From positions 265,519 to 329,518 of the forward strand of contig NZ_FOSE01000004.1 of assembly GCF_900114185.1 (NCBI RefSeq): 64,000 nt of DNA, written 5' to 3'. Of this stretch, positions 1 through 9,360 are shown piece by piece (position 1 is the first letter of the stretch; each line of letters opens with the position of its first letter). This stretch comes from Cellulomonas sp. KH9 (GTDB lineage: Bacteria > Actinomycetota > Actinomycetes > Actinomycetales > Cellulomonadaceae). The translations under genes were made by a program, and so were the position numbers. Below the pieces are notes generated by a model. That model had not been told where the DNA came from. It searched no databases and saw only the letters and a list, made by a program, of their open reading frames with translations.

Positions 1-72
1 GGGACCAGAAAGTGCCTCTGACCAGGTATCTACGCTGGTAGCGTGTGTCCTGTATCCACAGCGGGTCTCTCT
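1..72. other. presumed end of an integrated element
   Basis: This stretch is about 57% G+C by my count, clearly lower than the rest of the window, and contains no gene. It holds a short inverted repeat (accag 21-25 / ctggt 35-39). It abuts a tRNA 3' tail whose 5' half is missing, so it is probably the end of an integrated element extending to the left. No integrase is visible here, so this is inference. Confidence 0.4.
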
Positions 73-95
73 TTCAAGTCCCGTTAGCCACCCCA
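73..95 (+). other. 3' fragment of a tRNA gene (tRNA-His-like), probable att site
   Basis: The bases read as the second half of a T-arm, the 3' acceptor strand (tagccac), a discriminator and an encoded CCA. The 5' acceptor strand, D-arm and anticodon arm are absent upstream, so this is a tail and not a whole tRNA. tRNA-His is often the neighbour of orn in actinobacteria and its 3' end fits. Integrases of prophages and ICEs commonly recombine within tRNA 3' ends and leave such a copy at the far junction. The tRNA identity is inferred. Confidence 0.55.
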
Positions 96-100
96 CGTGC

Positions 101-130
101 GCAGGGCGCCGACTCCGGTCGGCGCCCTGC
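101..130. terminator. hairpin terminator between tRNA tail and orn
   Basis: A perfect 13-bp stem (101-113 with 118-130) closes a 4-base loop. It lies between the tRNA tail and the orn stop codon and could act in both directions. Confidence 0.8.
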
Positions 131-143
131 GGCGTTCCCGGGG

Positions 144-833
144 TCACGCGTCGGGCAGCACCCCGCGCTTGACGCTCGTGGCGACGACCTCCGCGGCGAT
201 GCGGCGGGCCTGGGCCGAGTCCGGGCCCGGTGCGGCGGGCAGCAGCGCGGCCCGGTAGTAGCGCAGCTCGTCGATGCTCTCGAGGATGTCGGCCAGCGCC
301 CGGTGCCCGCCCTTCTTCTCCGGTGCGGCGAAGTAGACGCGGGGGTACCAGCGACGCGCCAGCTCCTTGATCGAGGACACGTCGATGATCCGGTAGTGCA
401 GGTGCGCGACCAGCTCGGGCATGTCGCGGTCGAGGAACGCCTTGTCCGTGCCCACCGAGTTGCCGGCGAGCGGCGCCCTGCCCGGCTCGGGCACCCACGT
501 GCGCACGTACTCGAGCACCTGCGCCTGGGCGTCCGCCAGGGTCGTGCCGTGCTCCAGCTCGGGGAGCAGCCCGGACGTGGTGTGCATCGTCCGGACGAAG
601 TCGCCCATCTGCGCCAGGGCGTCCGGCGGCGGCGCGACGACGACGTCGACGCCCTCCCCCAGGACGTTGAGCTCGGAGTCCGTGACCACCGCGGCGATCT
701 CGACGAGGGCGTCGCGGCCCAGGTCGAGCCCCGTCATCTCGCAGTCCACCCACACGATGCGGTCGGCACTGGTGTGGGCGCCCGTCGCGGGGGCGGTGGT
801 CGTGGTCGGTGCGTCGTCGGCGGTGCTGGTCAC
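144..833 (-). CDS. orn: oligoribonuclease
   Basis: 3'-5' exoribonuclease that degrades RNA fragments of a few nucleotides (and pGpG) to mononucleotides in the cytoplasm. The 229-residue product has a Thr/Ala-rich N-terminal extension of about 24 residues, then the DEDDh fold: D30 and E32 in [11 protein letters not shown]130 in [12 protein letters not shown], and H177/D182 in HRALADI. The GTG start at 833 lies six bases after a -10-like TAGTCT (840-845 on the complement), so the transcript is probably leaderless. It runs toward the terminator at 101-130. Confidence 0.97.
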   Translation of the reverse strand: MTSTADDAPTTTTAPATGAHTSADRIVWVDCEMTGLDLGRDALVEIAAVVTDSELNVLGEGVDVVVAPPPDALAQMGDFVRTMHTTSGLLPELEHGTTLADAQAQVLEYVRTWVPEPGRAPLAGNSVGTDKAFLDRDMPELVAHLHYRIIDVSSIKELARRWYPRVYFAAPEKKGGHRALADILESIDELRYYRAALLPAAPGPDSAQARRIAAEVVATSVKRGVLPDA

Positions 834-858
834 GTCGACAGACTAGGACGCCCGTGCC

Positions 859-1173
859 TCACGGGCCGCCGCGCGTCGCGTCACGAGGGGGCGACGGGTC
901 GCCCGGCCGGGTGGGTGACGGCGGTGCCGCAGGGACCACGGGGCCCGGCAGGGTCGCTGCCGCGGCGGCCGCCGCCACGACGAGGACGCCGGCGGCGGCG
1001 CCCAGCAGCTGCGCCGACTGCCAGGACGTGCCCGCCCACAGCGTCGCCCCGAGCACGACCCCGCCGGCCAGGGCGCCGAGGGCGAGCCGGCCGAGCCACC
1101 GCAGGGCGATCAGCCCCGCACGGCGGTACCAGGGCGTGGGGGGTGCCGACCGGCGGCCGTCGTGCCGCCCCAT
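859..1173 (-). CDS. small predicted membrane protein
   Basis: I do not recognise this 104-residue product. It has a basic N-terminus with WYRRAGLIALRW, two hydrophobic stretches (about residues 30-50 and 57-78) and a Pro-rich hydrophilic tail, which suggests a two-pass membrane protein. A GTG at 1176 directly before the ATG at 1173 is an alternative start; neither has a convincing ribosome-binding site. It lies just upstream of orn on the same strand. The membrane-like composition favours this frame over the overlapping opposite-strand frames. Confidence 0.55.
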   Translation of the reverse strand: MGRHDGRRSAPPTPWYRRAGLIALRWLGRLALGALAGGVVLGATLWAGTSWQSAQLLGAAAGVLVVAAAAAAATLPGPVVPAAPPSPTRPGDPSPPRDATRGGP

Positions 1174-1227
1174 CACGCGCGACGCCCGCCGGCGGCGGGG
1201 TGGCTGCGGGCGGGCGTGAGCACGGGG

Positions 1228-1437
1228 TCATGGTGCCACGTGCGAGGTGCGCGAGGTGGACCGCCGAGCAGGCGCCGGACGGCGGGTCGCGGCGGGGGAG
1301 CGGGCCGGGTCCGGTGGGCGACCGCGGGCGTCCGCCCGGGTGGACAGCGCCTCGTCGTTCGCGCGTGCCAGCGCCCGGCGGCGCAGGCGCTCGAGGTGCT
1401 CCTGGCGGTGGACGTCGTAGGTGGTGAAGGGATGCAT
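1228..1437 (-). CDS. small hypothetical protein, 69 aa
   Basis: The product opens with MHPFTTYDVHRQEHLERL, followed by an Arg-rich helix and a low-complexity Pro/Arg tail. No known domain is apparent. The start at 1437 has a good ribosome-binding site, AGGAG six bases upstream on the complement, which is the main reason to believe the gene. It is divergent from the DUF2079 gene across about 180 bases. Function unknown. Confidence 0.55.
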   Translation of the reverse strand: MHPFTTYDVHRQEHLERLRRRALARANDEALSTRADARGRPPDPARSPAATRRPAPARRSTSRTSHVAP

Positions 1438-1618
1438 GACGGCTCCTGAGGGCGTGCGGTGGCGCACCCCGGCGGGGTGTGCCTCGTGGTGGACGGGATG
1501 CTCCACTGGACCAGAGCGCGCTCGTCGGCGTCACGACATTTCCGGCGCCGGGTGGCCCGTGGGAGGATCTGCGAGGTCCACCGGCGGGTCGGCGCCGGTG
1601 CGGGGAGCGGGAGGTGTC

Positions 1619-3142
1619 GTGTCGTCCCGACACCCTGCCGCCGCGACCGGCCGCGCCGTCGGGCCGTCGACCGGGCCGGACGGCCCCGCGCCCGTGGACG
1701 AGCGCCGGCACGACCCGGCACCCGCACCGGCCACCGACGCCGCTGAGGCTCCGGCCACCGGCACCGCCCGCGCGCGAGCCTCGGCGACCGCCCGCGGCTG
1801 GGTGCTGCCCGCCGGCGCGGGGCTCGCCGTCGCGCTGGTGTTCACGGCGTACTCCGTCGCGCAGTGGCAGGCGTTCGTCGTGCGCTCGTGGGACCTGGGG
1901 ATCTTCACGCAGCTGGCGGCGCGGTACGCGGCCCTCGACGCGCCGGTCGTCCACATCAAGGGGCCGGAGTACAACCTGCTGGGCGACCACTTCCACCCGC
2001 TGCTGGTGCTGCTGGGGCCGGTGTACGCCGCGTTCCCGCACGCGTTCACGCTGCTCGTGGTGCAGAACGTGCTCTTCGGTGTGACCGCCGCCGTGATCGC
2101 GTGGGCGGCCGTGCCGATCCTGGGCCGTGTCACCGGCAGCCTCGTCGGCGTGGCCGCGGGCCTGAGCTGGGGTCTGCAGAGCGCGGTGGAGGCGCAGTTC
2201 CACGAGATCGCGTTCGCCGTCCCGCTGCTCGCGGTGTCGCTGGCCGCGGCGCTGCGCGAGCGGTGGCGCACCGCGGCCGTCGCCGGGGCGCTGCTCGTGC
2301 TCGTCAAGGAGGACCTCGGTCTGACGACCGCCGTCCTGGGGGTCGTGCTGGCGTGGCGCGCACGACGTCCCGCGCTGCTGCTGCTCACCGCGTGGGGCGT
2401 CGGCGGCTTCCTGCTGGCCACGCGTGTGGTGCTGCCGCTGCTGAACCCCGACGGGGAGTGGGCCTACGGGTCGCGCCTCGACCTGGCCGCCGCGCTCGCG
2501 GATCCCCTCGCCCTCTACGACCCCGCCAAGGGCCACACGCTGTGGCTGCTGGTGGTCGTCACGGGCGGCATCGCGCTGCGCTCGCCGTTCGTGCTCGTCG
2601 CCGGTCCCACGCTGGCGTGGCGGTTCCTGTCGCCGGAGCCGGGGTACTGGGGCCCCACGTGGCACTACAGCGCCGTGCTCATGCCGATCGCCTTCATGGC
2701 GATGCTGGACGGCGTCGACCGTGCCCGGCGCGGCCGCGTGCGGTGGCTGCGGCACTACAGCCGGTACGCGCCGGTCGTGGGACTGACGGCGTGCCTCATG
2801 CTGCTGCCCCAGCTGCCCCTGTGGCAGCTGACGAACCCCGGCCTGCACTTCGGTGCGCCCCGCGCCCAGGCTGCGCGGGACACGCTGGCCACGATCCCGG
2901 ACGGCGCGGTCGTCGAGACGGACGTCGGCCTCATGTCGTACCTCGTCGACCGCACCGACGTGTACTACCTCGGCAACCGCAACCCCGTGCCGGAGTACCT
3001 GCTGGTCGACCGGCAGTCGGGCGGCGTCCCGCAGGAGTGGGGGGACGTCCTGCAGGTGGCCGAGCTGCTGCACCCGGGCGTCCCGTTCGAGGTCGTGCAC
3101 GTGCAGGACGGGTACGAGGTGGCGCGCGCCGTCGTGGGCTGA
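1619..3142 (+). CDS. DUF2079 family polytopic membrane protein
   Basis: 507-residue integral membrane protein with roughly 9-11 hydrophobic segments after a Pro/Ala-rich N-terminus of about 60 residues. SWDLGIFTQ and NLLGDHFHP resemble DUF2079, a family related to GT-C-type glycosyltransferases of unknown substrate. The GTG at 1619 is chosen because GGGAGG lies just upstream; a longer frame back to 1421 has no ribosome-binding site and a composition unlike protein. It is followed convergently by tRNA-Arg. Confidence 0.8.
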   Translation: MSSRHPAAATGRAVGPSTGPDGPAPVDERRHDPAPAPATDAAEAPATGTARARASATARGWVLPAGAGLAVALVFTAYSVAQWQAFVVRSWDLGIFTQLAARYAALDAPVVHIKGPEYNLLGDHFHPLLVLLGPVYAAFPHAFTLLVVQNVLFGVTAAVIAWAAVPILGRVTGSLVGVAAGLSWGLQSAVEAQFHEIAFAVPLLAVSLAAALRERWRTAAVAGALLVLVKEDLGLTTAVLGVVLAWRARRPALLLLTAWGVGGFLLATRVVLPLLNPDGEWAYGSRLDLAAALADPLALYDPAKGHTLWLLVVVTGGIALRSPFVLVAGPTLAWRFLSPEPGYWGPTWHYSAVLMPIAFMAMLDGVDRARRGRVRWLRHYSRYAPVVGLTACLMLLPQLPLWQLTNPGLHFGAPRAQAARDTLATIPDGAVVETDVGLMSYLVDRTDVYYLGNRNPVPEYLLVDRQSGGVPQEWGDVLQVAELLHPGVPFEVVHVQDGYEVARAVVG

Positions 3143-3151
3143 GTCGCCCGG

Positions 3152-3224
3152 CGCCCCCGGCAGGACTCGAACCTGCAACCGACGGATTAGAAGGCCGTTG
3201 CTCTATCCATTGAGCTACGGGGGC
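3152..3224 (-). tRNA. tRNA-Arg (TCT)
   Basis: Full cloverleaf on the complement. The 7-bp acceptor pairs 3218-3224 with 3153-3159, the anticodon loop reads CTTCTAA with anticodon TCT, and the T-loop is TTCGAGT. CCA is not encoded. Confidence 0.97.
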
Positions 3225-3324
3225 CAGTGCGGACCAGCGTAGTGGCGTGCGCGCGACGGCCCCGCGTGGACGTGCGACGTGACGCCGACGCGCAGACCTG
3301 TGACCTGTCACCCGCGCGCCGCGT

Positions 3325-3353
3325 TTGGCCTGGTCAGGTGTGGCACCGACAAT
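3325..3353 (+). promoter_or_regulatory. promoter of the first GTPase pair, leaderless
   Basis: TTGGCC at 3325-3330 and GACAAT at 3348-3353 are separated by 17 bases. The GTG at 3360 lies six bases after the -10, at the expected transcription start, so the mRNA should begin with its start codon. Confidence 0.6.
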
Positions 3354-3359
3354 GGTCCC

Positions 3360-5060
3360 GTGAGCGCGCAGCCCGGAACCGTGCCTGCGCAGCCGTCCAC
3401 GTCTGCGCCGGGTCGCTCGGTGGTGCCCACGGATACCGCGGAGATGCTGGCCAGGCCGCTGGCCCAGACGTCCCTGCTGGACGCGGTACGGGACCTGCGA
3501 CGTGACGTGGGGGCCACCAGCTTCCCGCTGGAGATCCCCGGCGTCGCGACCGCGCGGGCGTCCCGGGCGCGCCTGGTGGACCAGCTCGACGAGCACCTGG
3601 TGCCGCGTCTGACCGAGCTGTCGGCGCCGGCGGTCGTGGTCGTGGCCGGCTCGACGGGCGCGGGCAAGTCCACCCTCGTCAACTCGCTCGTGGGGCGGGA
3701 GGTCACCGCCGCCGGCGTGCTGCGCCCGACCACGCGCGAGCCCGTGCTGGTGCACCACCCGCTCGACACCGACCTGCTGTCGCACCACCCGGTGCTCGAC
3801 GAGGTGCGGGCCGTGGCGGCGGACACGGTGCCCCGCGGCATCGCGATCCTCGACGCCCCCGACCTCGACTCGGTCCTCGACTCCAACCGTGACACCGCGC
3901 ACCGGCTCCTCGAGGCGGCGGACCTGTGGCTCTTCGTCACCACCGCGGCCCGTTACGGCGACGCGCTGCCGTGGCGGGTGCTGGAGGCGGCCGTCGAGCG
4001 CAGCACGTCGGTGGCGATGGTCCTCAACCGGGTGCCGGCGGCGTCGCTCCCGACGGTCCGGGGTGACCTGCTCGACCGGCTGCGCACCCACGGGCTGGCC
4101 GGCTCCCCGCTGTTCGTCATCCCCGACGTCGGGCCCCACTCCGGTCCGCTGTCGGGCGCCGTGGTGGCACCCGTCCTGCGGTGGCTGACGATGCTCGCGG
4201 GACCCGACCGGGCGCGCACCGTGGTCGCACGCACGCTGCGGGGTGCGCTCGGCGCGCTGCGGCCCTGGGTCGACGAGCTGGCCGAGGCCGTGCAGGACCA
4301 GGCCGATGCCGCGCAGCACGTGGCGCAGGTGCTCGACGAGGCCACGGCGGCGCCCCGCGACGCGGCGGTGGAGACGATCCGTGCCGGGGCCGTCGCGGAC
4401 GGCGCGGTGCGGGCCCGCTGGGCCGAGCTCGCCGCGCAGCGCGCGCCGTTCGCCCGGCTCGTCGGCCGGTCCGGCCGCGTGCGCGGCACCGCCCGCACCG
4501 GCCGCGGCCGGGCGGCGGCCGTCGCGCCGCTGCTCACCGACCTGACGACGTCCACGACCGCGGTCCTCACGGCGGTCGGTCAGCGTGGCGACGCGGCGCT
4601 GCGGGCCGCGCTCACGGGGCCGGGTGCGCCCGCCGGCGCGACGTCGGTCCTCGAGCGCTGGCCGGACGGTGAGGCCTCCCGCGTGTCCGCCGCCGAGCGT
4701 GCCGCGCGGGCCTGGGTCGGTGAGGGCTCGCGTGCCGCGCGCGCGACCCTGGCGGGCAGCGGCGCGGACGCCCGGCGTCGCGCGCAGGTCGCCAAGGCCG
4801 TCGGGGAGGACGCGCTGGCCGCCCTCGCGCTGGCTGCCGCGAGCGGTGTGGACGAGGCCGCCGAGGCGACCCGCACGCTGCTCGGGCCCGCAGGCGACGA
4901 CCTCGTCGCGACGCTGCGCGACGACCTGGAGCGGCGGGCCCGTGCGCAGGTCGACCTCGAGCGCACCATCGCCGGCCGCGCGCTCGACGACCCCGACCTC
5001 GCGGCCGACGCGTCGTCGCGGCTGCGGCTCCGCCTCGCCGTCCTGAAGGGCCTGACGTGA
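3360..5060 (+). CDS. dynamin-like GTPase, A-type, copy 1
   Basis: 566-residue GTPase of the actinobacterial bacterial-dynamin group. G1 P-loop GSTGAGKS (97-104), switch-like LRPTTRE (121-127), then G3-like LDAPDLDS. The C-terminal half is an Ala/Arg-rich helical stalk without an obvious membrane hairpin, unlike its paralogue at 9361. The GTG at 3360 fits a leaderless promoter. The stop overlaps the next start (GTGA). By analogy with paired actinobacterial dynamins, which oligomerise at membranes and assist division septa, A1 and B1 probably act together. The specific role here is unknown. Confidence 0.85.
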   Translation: MSAQPGTVPAQPSTSAPGRSVVPTDTAEMLARPLAQTSLLDAVRDLRRDVGATSFPLEIPGVATARASRARLVDQLDEHLVPRLTELSAPAVVVVAGSTGAGKSTLVNSLVGREVTAAGVLRPTTREPVLVHHPLDTDLLSHHPVLDEVRAVAADTVPRGIAILDAPDLDSVLDSNRDTAHRLLEAADLWLFVTTAARYGDALPWRVLEAAVERSTSVAMVLNRVPAASLPTVRGDLLDRLRTHGLAGSPLFVIPDVGPHSGPLSGAVVAPVLRWLTMLAGPDRARTVVARTLRGALGALRPWVDELAEAVQDQADAAQHVAQVLDEATAAPRDAAVETIRAGAVADGAVRARWAELAAQRAPFARLVGRSGRVRGTARTGRGRAAAVAPLLTDLTTSTTAVLTAVGQRGDAALRAALTGPGAPAGATSVLERWPDGEASRVSAAERAARAWVGEGSRAARATLAGSGADARRRAQVAKAVGEDALAALALAAASGVDEAAEATRTLLGPAGDDLVATLRDDLERRARAQVDLERTIAGRALDDPDLAADASSRLRLRLAVLKGLT

Positions 5061-6619
5061 GCGACGACCCCACCAGCACGTCGACGGTGCCTCTCGTCCC
5101 GGACGGTGACGCACACCGGATCGTGGTGCCGACGCCGCCCGGCGGGGCCGTCCGCGGGGCGACGACCGCCGCGCTGGAGGATCGCGTCGACGCTCTCGAC
5201 GGCGCGCTGGCCGTCGGTGGCACCCGCTTCGACCCCGAGGTCGTGGCGAAGGTCGGCGACACCATCGACCGGGTGAGCGAGCGGCTGGCGCTCGGGGTCG
5301 ACCACACGGTCGTCGCCCTGGCGGGTGGCACCGGGTCCGGCAAGTCCAGCCTGTTCAACGCCGTCAGCGGCCTGCAGTTCGCGGACGTCGGGGTGCGGCG
5401 GCCCACGACCTCACGCGTCACGGCGTGCGTCTGGGGCGGCGACGGCGACCCGCTGCTCGACTGGATCGGCGTGGAGCCCGAGCACCGCATCGAGCGCGAG
5501 AGCCTGCTGGACGGGGACCGGGAGGCGTCGCTGCGCGGGCTGGTGCTGCTCGACCTGCCCGACCACGACTCCGTCGCGCCGGAGCACCGCGACGTCGTCG
5601 ACCGCGTGCTGCCCCAGGTCGACCTGCTCGTGTGGGTGGTCGACCCGCAGAAGTACGCCGACGACGCGTTGCACTCCGGCTACCTGCGGCGCATGACGGG
5701 CCGCGACGCCTCGATGCTCCTGGTGCTGAACCAGGTGGACACCGTGCCGGCCGACGTGCGTGCCGACCTCGCGGCGGACGTGCGGAGGCTGCTCGTCGAG
5801 GACGGCCTGCCCGACGTCGCCGTGCACGCCGTGTCGGCCGTCACCGGTGACGGGGTCCGCGAGCTGCGCGACGTGCTCGCCGCGGCGGTGGCACGCCGGT
5901 CCGTGGCGGCCGCGCACGCCGACGCCGAGCTCGCCGACGCCGCGCGCGCGGTGCTGACGCAGGTCGCGCCGCGCGAGCCCGCGCCGAACGCGCTGGCGCT
6001 CGGGGTCGTCGTCGACCGGCTGGCCGCGGCCGCCGGGCTGACGGCCGTCGGCGCGGCCGTCGCGGCGGCCGTGCGCGGCGGGTCGGGCCGTGCGCCCCGC
6101 CTGGGCGACGTGCACGCCGACGGCGTGGGGCTGGCCCGTGCGTCCTGGCTCTCCGGCGCGACGCAGGGGCTGCCGCAGCGCTGGGCGGCGGACCTGCGCG
6201 ACCGGGTCGCCACCACCGTCGAGCTGCGGCTGGCCGTGACGGACGCGCTCGCGCACGTGCCGGTGGCGGCGCGCCGGTCCCGCGGCGCCGCCGTGCTGCT
6301 CGTGCTGGCCGCGCTGGCGGGGCTGGCCGGCCTCGTCGGGGCCGGGCTGCTCGTCGCCGACGCGCAGGGCGCGGCGCTGCCCTGGGCGCCGCCGGGTGCG
6401 GTGGTGGCCGGCGTGCTCGCGCTGGCGCTCGTGCTCCTGGTGGCGTCGCTGCTCGTGCGGGGGCGTGCCGCCCGCACGCGGGGTGAACGTGTCGTCGCGG
6501 ACGGTCGTGCCGCGATCGAGGCGGCCGCCCGGGGGCGGCTGCTGACCCCCACGCAGGACGTGCTCGCAGAGCACCGGCACGCGCGGGAGCTGGCCACGCG
6601 GGCCCTCGCGACGGACTGA
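5057..6619 (+). CDS. dynamin-like membrane GTPase, B-type, copy 1
   Basis: 520 residues. P-loop GGTGSGKS (90-97), VRRPTTSR switch, G3 LDLPDHDS, DLLVWVVDPQKYAD, and G4 VLNQVD, so a complete G domain is present. Two long hydrophobic segments joined by a short loop lie at about 413-465 and would anchor it in the membrane. It is translationally coupled to A1 by a 4-base overlap. It is clearly paralogous to the gene at 11328, with near-identical G1 and DPQKYAD segments. Confidence 0.87.
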   Translation: MSDDPTSTSTVPLVPDGDAHRIVVPTPPGGAVRGATTAALEDRVDALDGALAVGGTRFDPEVVAKVGDTIDRVSERLALGVDHTVVALAGGTGSGKSSLFNAVSGLQFADVGVRRPTTSRVTACVWGGDGDPLLDWIGVEPEHRIERESLLDGDREASLRGLVLLDLPDHDSVAPEHRDVVDRVLPQVDLLVWVVDPQKYADDALHSGYLRRMTGRDASMLLVLNQVDTVPADVRADLAADVRRLLVEDGLPDVAVHAVSAVTGDGVRELRDVLAAAVARRSVAAAHADAELADAARAVLTQVAPREPAPNALALGVVVDRLAAAAGLTAVGAAVAAAVRGGSGRAPRLGDVHADGVGLARASWLSGATQGLPQRWAADLRDRVATTVELRLAVTDALAHVPVAARRSRGAAVLLVLAALAGLAGLVGAGLLVADAQGAALPWAPPGAVVAGVLALALVLLVASLLVRGRAARTRGERVVADGRAAIEAAARGRLLTPTQDVLAEHRHARELATRALATD

Positions 6620-6783
6620 CGCCCTGTTCGACGGGCCCCGGCCGGCCCGAGCCGTCCACAGCCCCGTCCGCGTCGTGACGGTCCACCGGTGGCGGAGGCC
6701 CGGTGCCGCGCCGTTCGCGCGCGCCGCACGATGGCTGCTCGACGCCCCGCGCTCCGCGGGGCCACGGCAGACAGGGGACCGCG

Positions 6784-7407
6784 ATGGGAACGCACACGCA
6801 GGACGTGACGGTCGTCGGCTGGGTCGGATCCGACCTGCGCAGCTACCACCTCGACGGGGTCGGTGGCGTCCCGTACGCGCAGTTCCGGCTGGCCTCGACC
6901 CGGCGGGTGCTCGATCGGGAGACCGGCGCCTTCCGTGACGGCCCGACGCTGTGGTTCACGGTGAAGGCCTGGCGCACCGTCGCCGTCAACCTCGCGGCGT
7001 CGCTGCGCAAGAGCGACCCGGTCCTGGTGGTGGGGCGGCTCGGGCAGTCGGAGTGGGTCGCGCAGGACGGCGCGGGGCGCACGGAGCTGGTGCTGGAGGC
7101 GCTGGCGGTCGGCCACGACCTGGCGTACGGCACGGCGCAGTTCCGCCGCACCATGGCGGGCGGGCGCCGCGGCCGGGACGACCTGCCGGGTGACGGCACC
7201 GAGCCGGACCCGACCGGTCTGCCCGAGGTCACGGGGTCGGAGGGTGTGTTCCCGGACGACCCGTGGGCGTCCGCCGCGGACGGGACGCAGCCGGCGGACG
7301 CGCCCGACGGGGACGAGTCCGGACCGGGCGAGCACGACGGGTCCGGCGCGGGCGGCGGGAGCGCCCGGGCCGGGGTGGACGCTCCGGCGCTCGCCGCACG
7401 CGGGTGA
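6784..7407 (+). CDS. ssb: single-stranded DNA-binding protein, divergent SSB paralogue
   Basis: 207 residues. The first ~115 form an OB-fold like SSB: VGWVGSDLR, FRLASTRR, WFTVKAWR, LRKSDPVLVVGRL. The C-terminal half is an acidic Gly/Pro/Asp-rich linker that ends in ALAARG and not in the acidic tip (DDDIPF-like) that recruits partners in replicative SSBs. It is therefore probably the second, accessory SSB of actinobacteria. The ATG at 6784 has CAGGGG upstream. It sits between the GTPase pair and ettA. Confidence 0.85.
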   Translation: MGTHTQDVTVVGWVGSDLRSYHLDGVGGVPYAQFRLASTRRVLDRETGAFRDGPTLWFTVKAWRTVAVNLAASLRKSDPVLVVGRLGQSEWVAQDGAGRTELVLEALAVGHDLAYGTAQFRRTMAGGRRGRDDLPGDGTEPDPTGLPEVTGSEGVFPDDPWASAADGTQPADAPDGDESGPGEHDGSGAGGGSARAGVDAPALAARG

Positions 7408-7549
7408 TCGCCTAGGCTGGTGGATCGGCATCCGGCGCCGGCGGCCGGGCGGTGACAGCGCGACCCCTTGTCCGCACCTCGGTGCGGCAGGGGAGCGCGC
7501 GCCCCGGCCCGCGGCACCACCAGACCTACGAGGAGCGGACGAGCACTCA

Positions 7550-9232
<1,683 letters not shown>

Positions 9233-9248
9233 CGCAGCCCGCACCCCC

Positions 9249-9283
9249 GACGGCCCGGGCGAGCACCGCTCGTCCGGGCCGTC
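9249..9283 (+). terminator. terminator after ettA
   Basis: A 15-bp stem (9249-9263 with 9269-9283, one G-T pair) and a 5-base loop lie 17 bases after the ettA stop. Confidence 0.8.
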
Positions 9284-9290
9284 GCGCGTC

Positions 9291-9327
9291 CGGCGGGTCA
9301 CCCGTCGGCGGGTCACCCGTCGGCGGG
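9291..9327. repeat. short tandem repeat, 15-bp unit
   Basis: Two perfect copies of cggcgggtcacccgt (9291-9305, 9306-9320) and a partial third lie between the ettA terminator and the start of the next GTPase gene. Function unknown; it lies upstream of the probable -10 at 9348-9353. Confidence 0.8.
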
Positions 9328-9360
9328 CTGCCGCGGGGGTGGTCGGGCAGACTGTGCGGC

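Noticed and set aside
881..3178. 765-codon minus-strand open frame
   Set aside because: It covers the DUF2079 gene and the small genes at 859-1437 in a shadow frame with Arg/His/Gln-rich low complexity; the DUF2079 frame has clear TM pattern and motifs.
9291..9327. CRISPR-like repeat
   Set aside because: Only 2.5 contiguous 15-base units without spacers; a simple tandem duplication. No CRISPR array or cas gene was seen anywhere.
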